From contig NW_004452168.1 in the NCBI RefSeq assembly GCF_000321225.1, forward strand, positions 62,958 to 126,957: 64,000 nt of DNA, given 5' to 3'. Source of the stretch: Odobenus rosmarus divergens. Its lineage: Eukaryota > Chordata > Mammalia > Carnivora > Odobenidae. Both the position numbers and the translations under genes were made by a program. The notes under the pieces are model-generated. The model did no database searches. It was not told the DNA's origin and was given only the letters and a program-made list of their open reading frames with translations. Shown here in pieces: positions 11,471-22,805 of this stretch (position 1 is its first letter; the number at the start of each line of letters is the position of its first letter).

Positions 11471-13360
11471 ACTAAATCATATGTTTTTATTAAGGATAAA
11501 AATAGAGATAAAAGAAAAATTGCATTCATTAAGGATAACAATGAAACTCTAAAAGAAATTTCAGGGCTTAAGAACAAAAGTAAAGAAACTCAAACTTGCC
11601 TTAATAAAGTGATAAGGTAAAAGGATTTTGAACCTAAAGTTCTATACTTAGCCTGAATGAACAACTAGTATGGAAAAAAATATATATATTTTTAGATATG
11701 CAGTGCCTCAGAAAATGTGTTTCTGAAAAATTAACCCATGGATTCACTCAGCAAAATAGTAACAAAGACATGAATTAAAAAAGAAAAAACTATTATGAAT
11801 GAAAGAATCACCATGATAATTAGGGTCTGCTTGTAATTGCTCATCACTGTAGAGTAAACAAGATATCTTGGTAGCAATTCAGTGTACGTATTTGAAGATC
11901 TACTTAACAGGAAATTATCTGTATGACTGCCTAACAGTAGTAATGCTCAATTTGTAGTCTTTGTGTTCCATACTCTTGAGATCTGGGATAAAATGTGGTG
12001 AAAAAATAAGTTTTTAGGCTCTTGAAGATTTGTCTTTATCTTTTTAGTATTTTCTAGTAGTAAGCATAAAAAAATTGATCATGTTTCCTCAGAATACCAT
12101 TCCCTCATATAATGTATATTATCATACAGGTCTTTAAAAAGACAATAAAAATGACAAGATGAAAACTAAATAGAAATGGCGGTTTTTCTTATTAAGTGCA
12201 ACATACCAATATATTATCATAATAACCCTACTTTGGATACCACTGCTACACAGTTTTAAGTTCAGAAACTAAATTCTAATGTAGATGGGGTTCCATTGAG
12301 TTTTATAATGAACGCTGAAATATGAATTAAGATTTTTTTCTTTGGTATCTTTTTTCCCTGTTGGTAAACCTCCTGGCAAGTTTGTGGGCACATGCAATGC
12401 AAAAAGGTACTTTAGGCTACTTTCTCATCTGCCTTTTAATTCCTAATTGTAAGCAGTTTATAGGAGAAAGAAGCTGAAATGAGATGGAATACAGTGATGG
12501 AATCAAGGACTATGGGAGATGGGAGGCAAAGGAAGCTAGGTGGAGAATGAAGATGAAGAGGAGGAGGAAAGGAAGGAAGAGGAAATTGAATGAGTCTGTG
12601 AGGCAGTTTGAGATTTCCTCAGACCAAAGGGAAATTTCCCAGAAACCCTCCAAAACTCCACAGGACTCCCCACTGGTGTTCAGCTGTTCTCTGACTATCT
12701 GGCAGGACCTCCGAGTGTCTTTGTGCTATGTGGGAGGGTTCTAGAGCTCTGAGCTTTGCCACACAGTTCGGTAACCCAAACATGCGTAGCACTTGACCTG
12801 AAGAGAACACAGGGACTGGAGGAAAGAGAGTGTCATCAGTAACTATTAAACTGACAACTGGAGGGGACCATTAGGCACTTTGGCCCCAAGAAACCAGTTT
12901 CTACCCTCAGGGCTGAAGGAGATTATTAATAATGGTGCAGATTAAATATCCCATTCCCCTGTTGAAATAAATGCTTAAAATCAAGATTAATTTGATTTCT
13001 CAAAAATACACAGAGGAGACAGATCTTGTTTTTAGGGTTTGTAAACTAAAATTCAAAGCAGTTTCATGAATTGCCTCATTCCTTGGCATTCAGTCATAAA
13101 AGTGTGAAAAAAAAAGTAGAATTGGGGATATACTAGCATAAAAGTGACTCCAGTTTGAATCGTATTTGGGCTGATTTGCTTCAACCTCTTCTGTGACCAC
13201 GGTTAAGCATGGAATTAAAGACTTAACTGAGGGAACCACATGTGTAGGTCCTGACAGAAGGGTTTCAGTAAGGACGCAGAAAGTGTATGATTATGATAAA
13301 GAGATATGTGTGTTTTATCCTGCCTTTTATAGGTTTGTGTTTATTTATTTTAATTCGAAC
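11471..13360. other. Anonymous DNA
   Basis: No gene or recognised repeat. A purine-rich stretch at 12,484-12,610 gives a lysine/arginine-rich reading frame, which is expected from GGA/AAG-rich sequence and not evidence of a gene. Confidence 0.45.
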
Positions 13361-13364
13361 ACAT

Positions 13365-13865
13365 TCAGGCAGGTATTTTGGTTTTCAGTTCCCCTAGAAG
13401 CATATCCTGAGGCAAATATTCGAATACAAGTACTTTATTTGAGTGGTGATCCAAGAAACTCTGGCAAGGGATGTGGAAGTGAGGCAGAAAACGGAAAAGA
13501 GCCCACGTCGGGTGCACTACCAAGGAAGCTCGTGCTGTGGGTAGTTGGAGCTTAATCTTGCCGGCAAATTCAGAGAGCAAGTATGCAACAAGCACCTCAG
13601 AGTTATTCCTCCCTCTGGGCAAGGGAGCCAGAATATTGGTAAACAAATTTCCATCCTTCATTGGTTGAGGGCTTTTCTCGGGAGCCTTAATCTTAGCACA
13701 TCTGGTTGGCTGTGAGTATCTAAATGTAGCAAAAGAAAGCCTCAGGCAAAAGGAATCCCATGCTGGGGGGTGTGGGCAGGAATTAAGAGCATACACAATA
13801 CTTTGATCACAGAATTCACCTCTCTGTTTTCTAATAATCTGCCTGCTTGATTTACTGATAATCAT
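13365..13865 (-). repeat. LTR-like segment, reverse orientation
   Basis: Read on the minus strand it contains 'GGATCACCACTCAAATAAAGTACTTG' (an AATAAA signal) followed by 'CCTCAGGATATGCTTCTAGGGGAACTGAAAACC', the usual end of several old mammalian LTRs. It also covers an uninterrupted 166-codon minus-strand frame, but that frame has no gag, pro, pol, env or other domain and is presumably chance in a GC-richer LTR. Family not assigned. Confidence 0.45.
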
Positions 13866-16258
13866 GACTGCCTAGCCTCAACAGGCTTTTGAGTTCACAA
13901 TTTCTAACATCACTGACTCCTTGATACTCATGATGTCAAGTTTCTTACTTACTGTCTTAAACCATGCTAGCCGTGAGTTTTTAGGAGAGTTTTGAAGGGA
14001 AAATCACACCCAAATGAACTTGTGTTAAATTAGCGTTCTGTAAAAATGTTCATGCAATCCAAAATTCACTTGGGGGCGGGGGGAGCCACAGAAATGTTCT
14101 CTGAAAGATGAATAAATGATAATTTAGAAATATATATATATATTTCTTTTTCATATTCTGACATTATGAAGTTATTTGTTTAAGTAATAGAGAGCACTTA
14201 TTTCTTGTTTTCCATATTCAAGCTTTCATTCCACTTACAAATTGAACTCAACTTATAGGTCATTTAGAAGGTTAGTAAGAGAGATGAAGGCATAATTCAA
14301 ATTTGCTGGTCTTTGCTTTGGTAGTGAATTGATTTAGAACATTGCAGAGCAATGGAAGAAGATATGGTCCTGAAGTCTTATGCTCATTTTAGTTCCACCT
14401 GATTAATTTAATATTTATATAAGCAAAGAAGGTTGGGTCAAATCCTTTGATTTTTTAAACTCTTGAGAAATGAACAAAAATGAATCAAACCATCAAGTTG
14501 CAATATATGGGTCAATGCTAGATCTATGGATTGTTGTGTTTTAAATATCTCTTATTTACCTTCCTTTCAAAACTCACATGCATCTACATCATAGATCTTA
14601 AGAATATTGTACACATTTGTTGTATCAATAGTGGCAAAGCCTGGTACTTTCTTTGGTCAGGCCATCTAAGTGGGAACACAGGCATTCATGTTAAAAATCT
14701 CTACGATGTGACAAATGCGTTCTATAATTTAAAAGATAATAACCCTGGTTGTCTGCTTACTCATTTTTGCTAGTGCGTATATAAGTGAATACTAGAAATT
14801 TTGATGCATAAGTGATAATGAATGACCACAACGGTGGTATTTTCAGCCTTACTGCTTCCAAAAACAGCTGGAGAAGGAAGGTTTGGTTGTAATTCCTGAT
14901 CTTAAACTTGATCAAAGAAGATAAATTATATTTTTAATTTCGTTATATAGTGTTCTATAACATTTACTAAAGTACATTGCACATTGAAAGGAAGGATAAC
15001 TAGAAACAAGTAACTCATTTTATAATATTAAATTTAAAGATAAAAGAAGTTACTGCATTTTAGAATTTCCATGGATTTTAGAAGTAATCTTGTTGGAATC
15101 ATTCTTTTTGAATGTGAGAAAAATGACACTCAGCTTATTGGCATGCCTAAGCTGAAACAGTCAGTGGCAGCACCAACATTTGAGCACAGACATCTTTTCT
15201 TCAAAGCTTATGTACAATGTATCATTGCTTCATTAAGAGTGACAAGGGATCCAGTCTTCTGCAAACACCCGTAATTATGGTTTTCACCTGTCGTCCAGTC
15301 AGTATCTCTGTATTCCCCTAACTATGCAGCACTGGTGATCCAGCATCTACAGCCTTGATTATAGTCCTATAGTAAATGGAGCAGAATATGTTAAATGTTT
15401 ATTGGGAGCACAGCAGGGATTTAAGCTGTTTGTGGATGTGTATGCTCTAGATTATAAATAAATCCTTGCCCAGCACCGCATGGCAATGTAACAATATGCG
15501 GCTCTGCCAGTGACCTTAAATAAAAAACCCCAGGCATCTTTACCCAGCCACTTACTCATTCCATTTGATAAGATTTTTGGCTGATAGAAAGAAAAAAGCT
15601 CTAACTGAATGGTTTTGCTGAAATGGTGTAAATGAAATGTAGGGAAAACATGGCTGTACTGAGGGAGAAATAATGGTGGATGATCCTTCCACTGAAAATA
15701 ATGAAAGAATAGTTGCTTCACTGAAAGAATTATCTATTAGACTAAATTTTCAAAGATCTTAATATATTATCATATGGAGCTACATATTTCCTAAATTTAA
15801 CCTACTCTCTGAATTTGTTAATCATCTCTTAAACTTGGATTAATCAATTTAGGGTTCAGTTTGTTAAATCAAGACTTTGTTGTTTGAAATTTAAGTTTTT
15901 AAAGTACTAGGCAGCAACATTTGTACTATACAATCATCATATCCATAAGGGATATAATAGTTATAAGAACCTTATCGATATAATGGTTATAAGATTTCTA
16001 TACTCTTAAGTGTATTAGTATAATATTCATAAACATAAGACTTAAAAATGTAGTTACTATAAAAGCATTACATATTAACTATAGAAGTGTTCCATTTGGG
16101 TAGATTTTTAACTTTCCCCACAAAGCTATTACCTTATTTGATTGGTAAAAGTACATTGTTAGTCATAATAATCAAATACTGAGACATCGCTCAAGAAAAA
16201 ATCATGTTGCATTTTTTTTGTGTGAGAGGAGTTTCTAGTAGTTGTAAGACACACTTTT
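13866..16258. other. Anonymous AT-rich DNA
   Basis: No supported gene. There is a short (AT)n run near 14,130-14,146. Reading frames at 14,531-14,773, 15,071-15,274 and 15,452-15,721 (minus) show no domain, signal peptide or similarity I recognise. Confidence 0.45.
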
Positions 16259-16272
16259 TACAAGCCATCTTT

Positions 16273-16464
16273 TTTTTTTTTTTGAAGATTTTATTCATTT
16301 ATTTAACAGACAGTGAGAGAGCATAAGTAGGGGGAGCAGCAGAGAGAGAGAAACAGGCTCCCCGCTGAACAGGGGACCCTGACATGGGGCTCGATCCCAA
16401 GACCCTGAGATCCTGACCTGAGCTGAAGGCAGACGCTTAACTGACTGAGCCACCCAGGCACCCC
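16273..16464 (-). mobile_element. CAN-SINE
   Basis: Reverse SINE with T-run tail, GA-rich tract and head complement ending CACCCAGGCACCCC. Flanks TACAAGCCATCTTT (16,259-16,272) and TACATAACCATCTTT (16,465-16,479) form an imperfect target-site duplication, so the insertion is somewhat old. Confidence 0.9.
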
Positions 16465-16743
16465 TACATAACCATCTTTCTCTAAACAGCCATGAATATT
16501 TTGCACACATTCTTTTTCAGCATATCAAATTCAGTACCTGCAAAATGGAGTTAAACCTTGCTCAGTTTAATTCAGAGTATTATAATAGAATGAAATTAGA
16601 TAAAATATGTGAGAACATTTTGAAAATGGAAACCAGTCTATAAATATTACCTCTAGGAAAGTGTTTGAGACACAGATATTAAAAAATAATTCTAAGTATA
16701 GAAAACCCAATAAGCAAACCCTCATTAAGAAAGATGCTTTTTG

Positions 16744-16877
16744 GGTTGCCTGGGTGGCTCAGTTGGTTAAGCATCTAACTCTTAATCTCACCTCAGGTCT
16801 TGTTCTCAAGGTCATGAGTTCAAGCCCCATGTTGGGCTCCATGCTAGGTGTGGAGCCTGCTTGAAAAAAAAAAAAAA
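16744..16877 (+). mobile_element. Short CAN-SINE of an older subtype (no CT-rich tract)
   Basis: Head GGTTGCCTGGGTGGCTCAGTTGG, then 'CTTAATCTCACCTCAGGTCTTGTTCTCAAGGTCATGAGTTCAAGCCCCATG', ending CTGCTTG followed directly by about 14 A. The long pyrimidine tract of the other copies is absent. The 'CTCAGGTCTTG...GTCATGAGTTCAAGCC' form differs from the dominant arctoid subtype here. Confidence 0.85.
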
Positions 16878-17334
16878 TCCTTTTCAGCAAAGTACGGGCA
16901 TTGTTTTTTTCGGGGGTGTGGTGCGGCATTCATCACTTATTCTCAATGCTAGTAACACAATTGTACACCCCAGCACTAAAAATTTTTTGTGTTGTGCTTC
17001 TAAGTTCTTTTACTTCTATTAGACTCTATTTCACTGATCTTGTTAGAATTATTTGCCCGATAAATGAACATAACATACAGTTATTACTCATTTGTCAAAA
17101 CTTTGATTTTAATATGGCTTTGTTCAGAGCTGTAAATAAAGAAATACAAATAAATCAGTGTCATATTAGTATTCTTCCAGAGTTTGAGAGAACTCTAGAG
17201 ATCATCAACACAACTTTTTCTTTTTCATATGTGCAGGAACAATTTTAAATGATTTTCCCTCTATTACATAAATAGGTAATAAAATAGCAAAAGCAGATTA
17301 ACGAAGAACGATCTGAGAAATATAATGGATGCTA

Positions 17335-17480
17335 GAGTCAGAAACTAAGCTTGATTCAAGGATCTGCCATTTACTGGGTTTATAATAAGGAGTCTTTGTG
17401 ATGTTTTGCCCTCCTCAGATTCTACATGTGAGAAAGTATATAAATAAAAATAGCATCAAACTTAAAGAATGGTGTTACTG
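17335..17480 (+). repeat. MIR fragment
   Basis: Degraded MIR order: 'GGATCTGCCATTTACTGGG...' (compare CTCTGCCACTTACTAGCTG), 'CTCCTCAGATTCTACATGTGAGAAAGTA' and 'ATAAAAATAGCATCAAAC'. An ancient tRNA-derived SINE predating carnivores. Confidence 0.6.
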
Positions 17481-18730
17481 ATCCTGTGCTTCTAAAAACA
17501 ATCAAAATTTCCAAATTCATTTGTAAAATTACTTGAATATTTACTGGTAATTTTTTTTTTACATTTTCCAACTCAAGTAAAATACTTTATGAAACATATG
17601 AACATCTTTTGTTTGCTTATTTAAACTAAAAACAAACAAAAAATAATTCCCAAAGTTGTTTTTCTAGACACTTCACTTTCTGGAAATAAAGGTTGGTTTT
17701 GGTTGATGCCAAGACATCTCATAAGTCTAAAATATAAAAATTCATATGAACAATGAAGAATCCCTTCACTTGAGAAACCCTAGAGAATTACTAAACAGTT
17801 GATTTACCAGATGACTAGAGAGTTCTCAAAACAACTTACACAAAATATTGCAAGGCAGATAATTTTGTTGTATGAATAAAAAGCACAGATGTTTAAACAT
17901 ATGCTATCCTTATTTTTAAATTACAATCAGTTTTTGAAGAATCTTAAGGGCTAAAATATTTTTCATCATTTTAATTTTTGTTTGAGTGTCAAATTTTATT
18001 GCTTGGCATACCTTAGTCCAAAGTAGGTAACATAAAATTTTAACTCTTCTAATATCTATGTGGTAGATATTAGATGGTTCAACTCTATCAATGAAAATTA
18101 CCCATTAATTCTACAACTTATGTTTTCTCAAATATGAGGGAAATGGATTACGGTAACTGTAAAGAGAGAGACAGAAAAAAAAAAGGGCCAGCTCTCTCAA
18201 CTCTCACCAACTCTCTCTTATAGAATTCTCAGCTTCCTCCAAATTTCTCTCTACATAGTTCTGTCGGTTTCCAGAACATTCTTTCTGATATGATTTGTTC
18301 CTCTCAGTCATTCTTTGAAATTTGCCATCGTAAATGTCATGCAGTTATAGTTGAGAGAGGATGTCTGTCTCAAGAGCACCTGTAACTGTGAACTTCTGTT
18401 AAATTACTCATCATGAAATAAGGCTGTGAATGTCTTTCCTCATCACAACTGAAGTCATTGTTACATAAGTATTGAATCTGCTGATAGAACTGATAAAATT
18501 TAGTCAAAAGTTCTCTTAGCCTTTATGTTTTCATTTCAGCATTCTTTCTTTTGGACATGGGTATGATCCCATGATGGTCATGTGATAAATTCAGTGACCA
18601 GTATTCTACCCAAATGGCACCCTTTCCCAGCAAGATTTACTAAGTCCCTTAAACAGATGGAGCTCTTCTATCTCATACATCATTACCTACGTCATGTTAT
18701 ATAAAGAAAAATACTTAACTCCTTCATTTA
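17481..18730. other. Anonymous AT-rich DNA
   Basis: No recognised repeat or gene. Nothing further seen apart from short A and T runs. Confidence 0.45.
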
Positions 18731-18849
18731 TAATTAATTCACCTCATATTTATTATGCACCCACTACGGATATTCAAGATTATATTGGACAATACATTCA
18801 CAAAAGAATTAGAATATAAAGTGATAAATGCAAAAGAGAAAGCTGATTA

Positions 18850-19075
18850 ACATTATAGATTTAGAACCAAGTGCTTGAGTTACTATCTGTATAACCATGA
18901 ATAAGTTATTTAACTTTACTAAATCTCAGTTTATTAATCTGTACTAATAAGGGTAATAATGATACTTATTTTATATGATTGAGGTAAGGACTCAATAAAA
19001 TTTTGCATATATGCACCTAACACATATAATCACATAATAAATGCTATTATTGCTATTATTTTGTGCTTATTATTT
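18850..19075 (+). repeat. MIR, well preserved
   Basis: Core order of the MIR consensus is clear: 'ATAACCATGAATAAGTTATTTAACTTTACTAAATCTCAGTTTATTAATCTGTACTAATAAGGGTAATAATGATACTTATTTTATATGATTGAGGTAAGGA', then 'CACATAATAAATGCTATTATTGCTATTATT'. No function is implied. Confidence 0.85.
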
Positions 19076-19304
19076 CCATTAATGTTTGAATCAAGATGGT
19101 GCCATTTTATTTGAGTTTAGAAATATATTTGCGTTTAGAAAAAATAGGTAATAGAGTGTGAGTGAAGATATATAGAGTCAGTGAAGGTAGAAACAATAGC
19201 ATTAATAAAATAGTATATAGCTAATAGAAAAAAAATTAGAAGGGAAATTAATTTTCTGCTCTAATTTTGCCAAGTCCCTCTGGAGGTTCTTAAAAGAAAA
19301 AAGA

Positions 19305-19478
19305 GGGGTACCTGCATGGCTTAGTCAGTTAGGCATCTGACTCTTGATTTCAGCTCAGGTCATGATCTCATGGTGGTGAGATAGAGCCCTAGTCCAGCTC
19401 CATGCTCAGCGTGGAGTCTGCTTGAGATTCTCTCTCTCCCTCTCCTGTCTCTCAAAATAAATGAAATCTTAAAAAAAA
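19305..19478 (+). mobile_element. CAN-SINE, older subtype
   Basis: Head GGGGTACCTGCATGGCTTAGTCAGTTAGGCATCTGACTC, then 'TCAGCTCAGGTCATGATCTCATGG', a short CT-rich tract and AAATCTTAAAAAAAA. The many departures from the common arctoid head suggest an older insertion. Flanks are A/G-rich and no clean target-site duplication can be defined. Confidence 0.85.
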
Positions 19479-20209
19479 GAGAGATAGAGAGAGAGAGAAA
19501 AGATGCAGAGCGGAAATATTCAGAATAAAAATTTTAAAAAACTATACATGATTAGAAGAAAATTATAAAACTTTAACGAAGTACTTCATCTTATAATTAT
19601 GGTTTAAAATATTATCTCTAAACAATGTTCTAGAAAACAATAAAGCACACCTTTCATATTTATACAATACCACTTGGAAAAATTGGAGTATTAAATGAGA
19701 TCACAGCAATTATATATGGAAAGATTATTAATAGGACAATATGGCTGTTGCCACTGATGTATCATAATTATATTCTAGGAAGCATGCCTGGCAAAATGAA
19801 TGTGCCTTTCACAGAATTGGGAAATTGGGATTTTCTTGGTTTGCATAAACATCATTAAGGTTGTCAGGACAATACAAAATCAATGTGCATATGCCATGAC
19901 ATAAAGTATAACATTTGGGTCAAAACTGCTTTTGGACCACCATAAGAAAATGCTGCTTTTAGTAGCAAATCAAAGGTTTTATGTGGAATTTTTTCCATGT
20001 AAAAATGCTTGATACAATATTCCTATGCTTCTGAAATCTGAGTAAATTATGGCATATTTCTATCTGGGGAATTGCACACTTAAACAATATTATATAGCTA
20101 TCAATTTAGTTTACAAAGAGCCACGAGATAGAATTTGCACTATTTTCCCAAGCCATCCTTGTCAATTAATTCTGGCAAGCAAGTAAACAGGTAAAAAGGA
20201 TGGACAGTT

Positions 20210-20407
20210 GGGGTGCCTGGGTGGCTCAGTTGGTTAAGCGACTGCCTTCGGCTCAGGTCATGATCCTGGAGTCCCAGGATCGAGTCCCACATCAGGCTTC
20301 CTGCTCGGCAGGGGGTCTGCTTCTCCCTCTGACCCTCTTCCCTCTCGTGCTCTCTATCTCTCATTCTCTCTCTCTCAAATAAATAAATAAATAAATCTTA
20401 AAAAAAA
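20210..20407 (+). mobile_element. CAN-SINE, young, nearly identical to the copy at 21,668
   Basis: Full-length SINE with GGTTAAGCGACTGCCTTCGG head, GATCCTGGAGTCCCAGGATCGAGTCCCACATC B-box region and 'CTGCTCGGCAGGGGGTCTGC'. Target-site duplication AAAAAGGATGGACAGTT (20,193-20,209) and AAAAAGAATGGACAGTT (20,408-20,424), 17 bp with one mismatch. The 60-aa and 74-aa reading frames here are SINE translations, not genes. Confidence 0.96.
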
Positions 20408-20646
20408 AAAAAGAATGGACAGTTAAGTCAAAGAAGAGAAAAATGGTTTTACTTCCTCCCATGGCTTGATCCTCATCATAGGGAATGACATAAGTAGAAA
20501 ATTTTATATCAGAATGATCACAGTGTTAATGATTTCCCCACATTTAACCCACTTTCAAATTTTTAAAAATGCGGTTTGTAATATTATTTAACATAAATTA
20601 CAAAAACCATAACTTTTCAAATGTATTTAAAAATACCATGAATATT

Positions 20647-20824
20647 GGGCACCTGGGTGGCTCAGTCAGTTAAGCATCTGCCTTGGGCTCAGGTCATGAT
20701 CCTAGGGTCCTGGGATCCAGCCCTGCATTGGGCTCCCTGCTAAGTGGGGAGTCTGCTTCTCTCTCTCCCTCTGCCCCTCCCTCTGCTCATGCTCTCTCTC
20801 TCAAATAAATAAATACAATCTTTA
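20647..20824 (+). mobile_element. CAN-SINE
   Basis: Head GGGCACCTGGGTGGCTCAGTCAG, CT-rich tract and AAATAAATAAATACAATCTTT tail. Imperfect 18-bp target-site duplication AAAAATACCATGAATATT (20,629-20,646) and AAAAATACCTTTAATATT (20,825-20,842). Confidence 0.93.
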
Positions 20825-21103
20825 AAAAATACCTTTAATATTAATTTAAAATTTAAAATAATTTTCATCCTTTAATAAATTTATATAAATGAATAAAATT
20901 GAAAAAAGCCAAGGAGAGACAGTATGAAAGGTTTTCCTTTTCTACAGTTTATCCAACTAATATAAATGTATGCATAGTTTTATAGATGTTAATATACAGC
21001 TGGTTAATAAAGCATAGAAAATTGAATACTTTCCGAAGGGGTATATATTCTGGTGGGAAAAGAGAAGTGTGCCATTAACACCCACATACACTGTTTAGCA
21101 CAA

Positions 21104-21132
21104 ATGTGTGTATGTGTATATATATATATATA
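21104..21132. repeat. TG/TA microsatellite at the edge of the 116-bp duplication
   Basis: GTGTGTATGTGTATATATATATATATA immediately precedes the first unit of the tandem duplication and may have helped cause it. Confidence 0.85.
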
Positions 21133-21362
21133 CCTGCAACTTATTTTAGCCAAATCTACCTGATAAACCCCTGGTTATGGTAGAATTCCCAAAATAAATT
21201 TTTTTTTCAATTTAAATTACTTCATGGAACCTTGAATAACATATAATACCTGCAACTTATTTTAGCCAAATCTACCTGATAAACCCCTGGTTATGGTAGA
21301 ATTCCCAAAATAAATTTTTTTTTCAATTTAAATTACTTCATGGAACCTTGAATAACATGTAA
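21131..21362. repeat. Two-copy 116-bp tandem duplication, about 99% identical
   Basis: Unit 1 is 21,131-21,246 and unit 2 is 21,247-21,362. Both begin TACCTGCAACTTATTTTAGC and end with AATAACAT(A/G)TAA. By eye the only difference is A to G near the end of the unit; even the run of nine T is equal. The unit is not a repeat family I recognise, and it is not flanked by target-site duplications, so this is a local DNA duplication and not a retroposition. Confidence 0.95.
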
Positions 21363-21667
21363 TAACCTTTTCAAATTGTTATTAGTTCTTGGCATTCAAC
21401 CTCTCAAATGAGCATTTTTAGCAATGCAAAGAAATAAGGGTAATGATCCCTTATTACACATAGTATGGAAAGTTCGAATCCAGTGGATTAAATTCTTGTC
21501 TTCAGAATATACATCTACATGCCTTTATTAATAATTGCAGTGACATGCATCTTATTTCTAGACCAGAGTTTTTTGCTGCACAAAATTTTAAATTTTGCTG
21601 CATCACCTGCAGTGCATGTGAAACCTATTATATTAAAAACACATTTACATAAAAGATGGTTCCATGA

Positions 21668-21865
21668 GGGGCGTCTGGGTGGCTCAGTTGGTTAAGCGAC
21701 TGCCTTCGGCTCAGGTCATGATCCTGGAGTCCCAGGATCGAGTCCCACATCGGGCTTCCTGCTCGGCAGGGGGTCTCCTTCTCCCTCTGACCCTCTTCCC
21801 TCTCATGCTCTCTATCTCTCATTCTCTCTCTCTCTCAAATAAATAAATAAAATCTTTAAAAAAAA
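21668..21865 (+). mobile_element. CAN-SINE, young, perfect target-site duplication
   Basis: Full-length SINE flanked by a perfect 17-bp repeat AAAAGATGGTTCCATGA (21,651-21,667 and 21,866-21,882). Its body differs from the 20,210 copy at only a few positions, for example CATCGGG versus CATCAGG and GTCTCCTTC versus GTCTGCTTC. This indicates a common recent source gene. Confidence 0.97.
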
Positions 21866-22232
21866 AAAAGATGGTTCCATGAAATTTAAAAATACCATGA
21901 GGAGAAAGATGAGTAAAAGATCAAGTTTAAATTCTCTTACTGAGTTTGATAGAGCTCGTATTCTTCCCTTGATTTTAATTACATATCTCTTTTTATAAAT
22001 TATTTAATGAAAGAGAGACTGCTCCTTGTCTTCAACATATCATGGATTTCCAATAGAATTATTTCCTTTTTTTATGTTAGATTTGAATGATTCATACTCC
22101 CTCTGAATTTTGATTTCTGTATCCCTTAAATAAAAAACAAAAGAGCAGACTTACATGATTAGGCCTCATATTTACATTAGGCATTATCATTTGCAGCATT
22201 TGAGCTCTATCTGTACTGACTGGTTTCCTTTA

Positions 22233-22805
22233 TTTTTTTTAATTCTTTTTATTTTTTTCATTTATTATTTTTATTATTGTGTTTTTTATTATTATGTATT
22301 TATTATTATAACCAGCATATAGTACAACATTAATTTTTGACGTAGCATTCAGTGATTCATTAGTTGCATGTAACACCCAGTGCTTATCACCACACGTGCC
22401 CTCCTTAATACCCATTACCCAGTTAACCCATCCCCCCACCCCCCTCCCTTCTGTAACCCTCAGTTTGGTTCCCGGAATCCTGAGTCTTTCATGGATTGTC
22501 GCCCTCTTTGATTTCTTTCCATTCAGTTTTCCCTCCCTTCCCCTGTTGTCCTCCGTGCTATTCCTTATGTTCCACATATGAATGAAACCATATAATAATT
22601 GTCTTTCTCTGTTTGACTTATTTCACTTAGCATAATACCCTTCAGTTCCATCCACGTCGATGTAAATGGTGGGTCGTCATTCTTTCTGATGGCTGAGTAA
22701 TATTCCATTATATATATGGACCACATCTTCTTTATCCATTCATCTGTTGAAGGACATCTCTGCTCCTTGTGAATATTGCTGCTATGAACATTGGGGTGCA
22801 TGTGC
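22233..22805 (-). mobile_element. LINE-1, 3' half: end of ORF2 plus 3' UTR (same insertion as the next entry)
   Basis: Minus-strand L1 3' end. The frame 22,565-22,805 encodes the last part of ORF2 (motifs IHKEQRCPSTDEWIKKMW, YYSAIRKNDD, TWMELKGIMLSEISQTEKDNY) and ends at a stop at 22,565. The 3' UTR follows, including a C-rich tract on the plus strand (22,430-22,449; G-rich on the L1 strand), then a T-rich poly(A) complement from about 22,231. No stops interrupt the ORF2 remnant. It joins the inverted segment at 22,805-22,807. The whole insertion is flanked by TGACTGGTTTCCTTTA at 22,217-22,232 and 23,545-23,560. Confidence 0.93.

Noticed and set aside
12484..12744. 86-aa Lys/Arg-rich frame
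   Set aside because: Comes from a purine-rich GGA/AAG tract; no conserved motif.
13365..13865. 166-aa minus-strand reading frame
   Set aside because: No domain or viral motif; it coincides with an LTR-like segment whose AATAAA lies within the frame. Best explained by chance.
20200..20382. Recurring small frames with 'WVAQLVKRLPSAQVMI' (also at 16,295-16,510, 21,664-21,846, 24,318-24,518, 39,495-39,782 and 56,611-56,799)
   Set aside because: These are translations of the CAN-SINE head and recur with every SINE copy; they are not genes.
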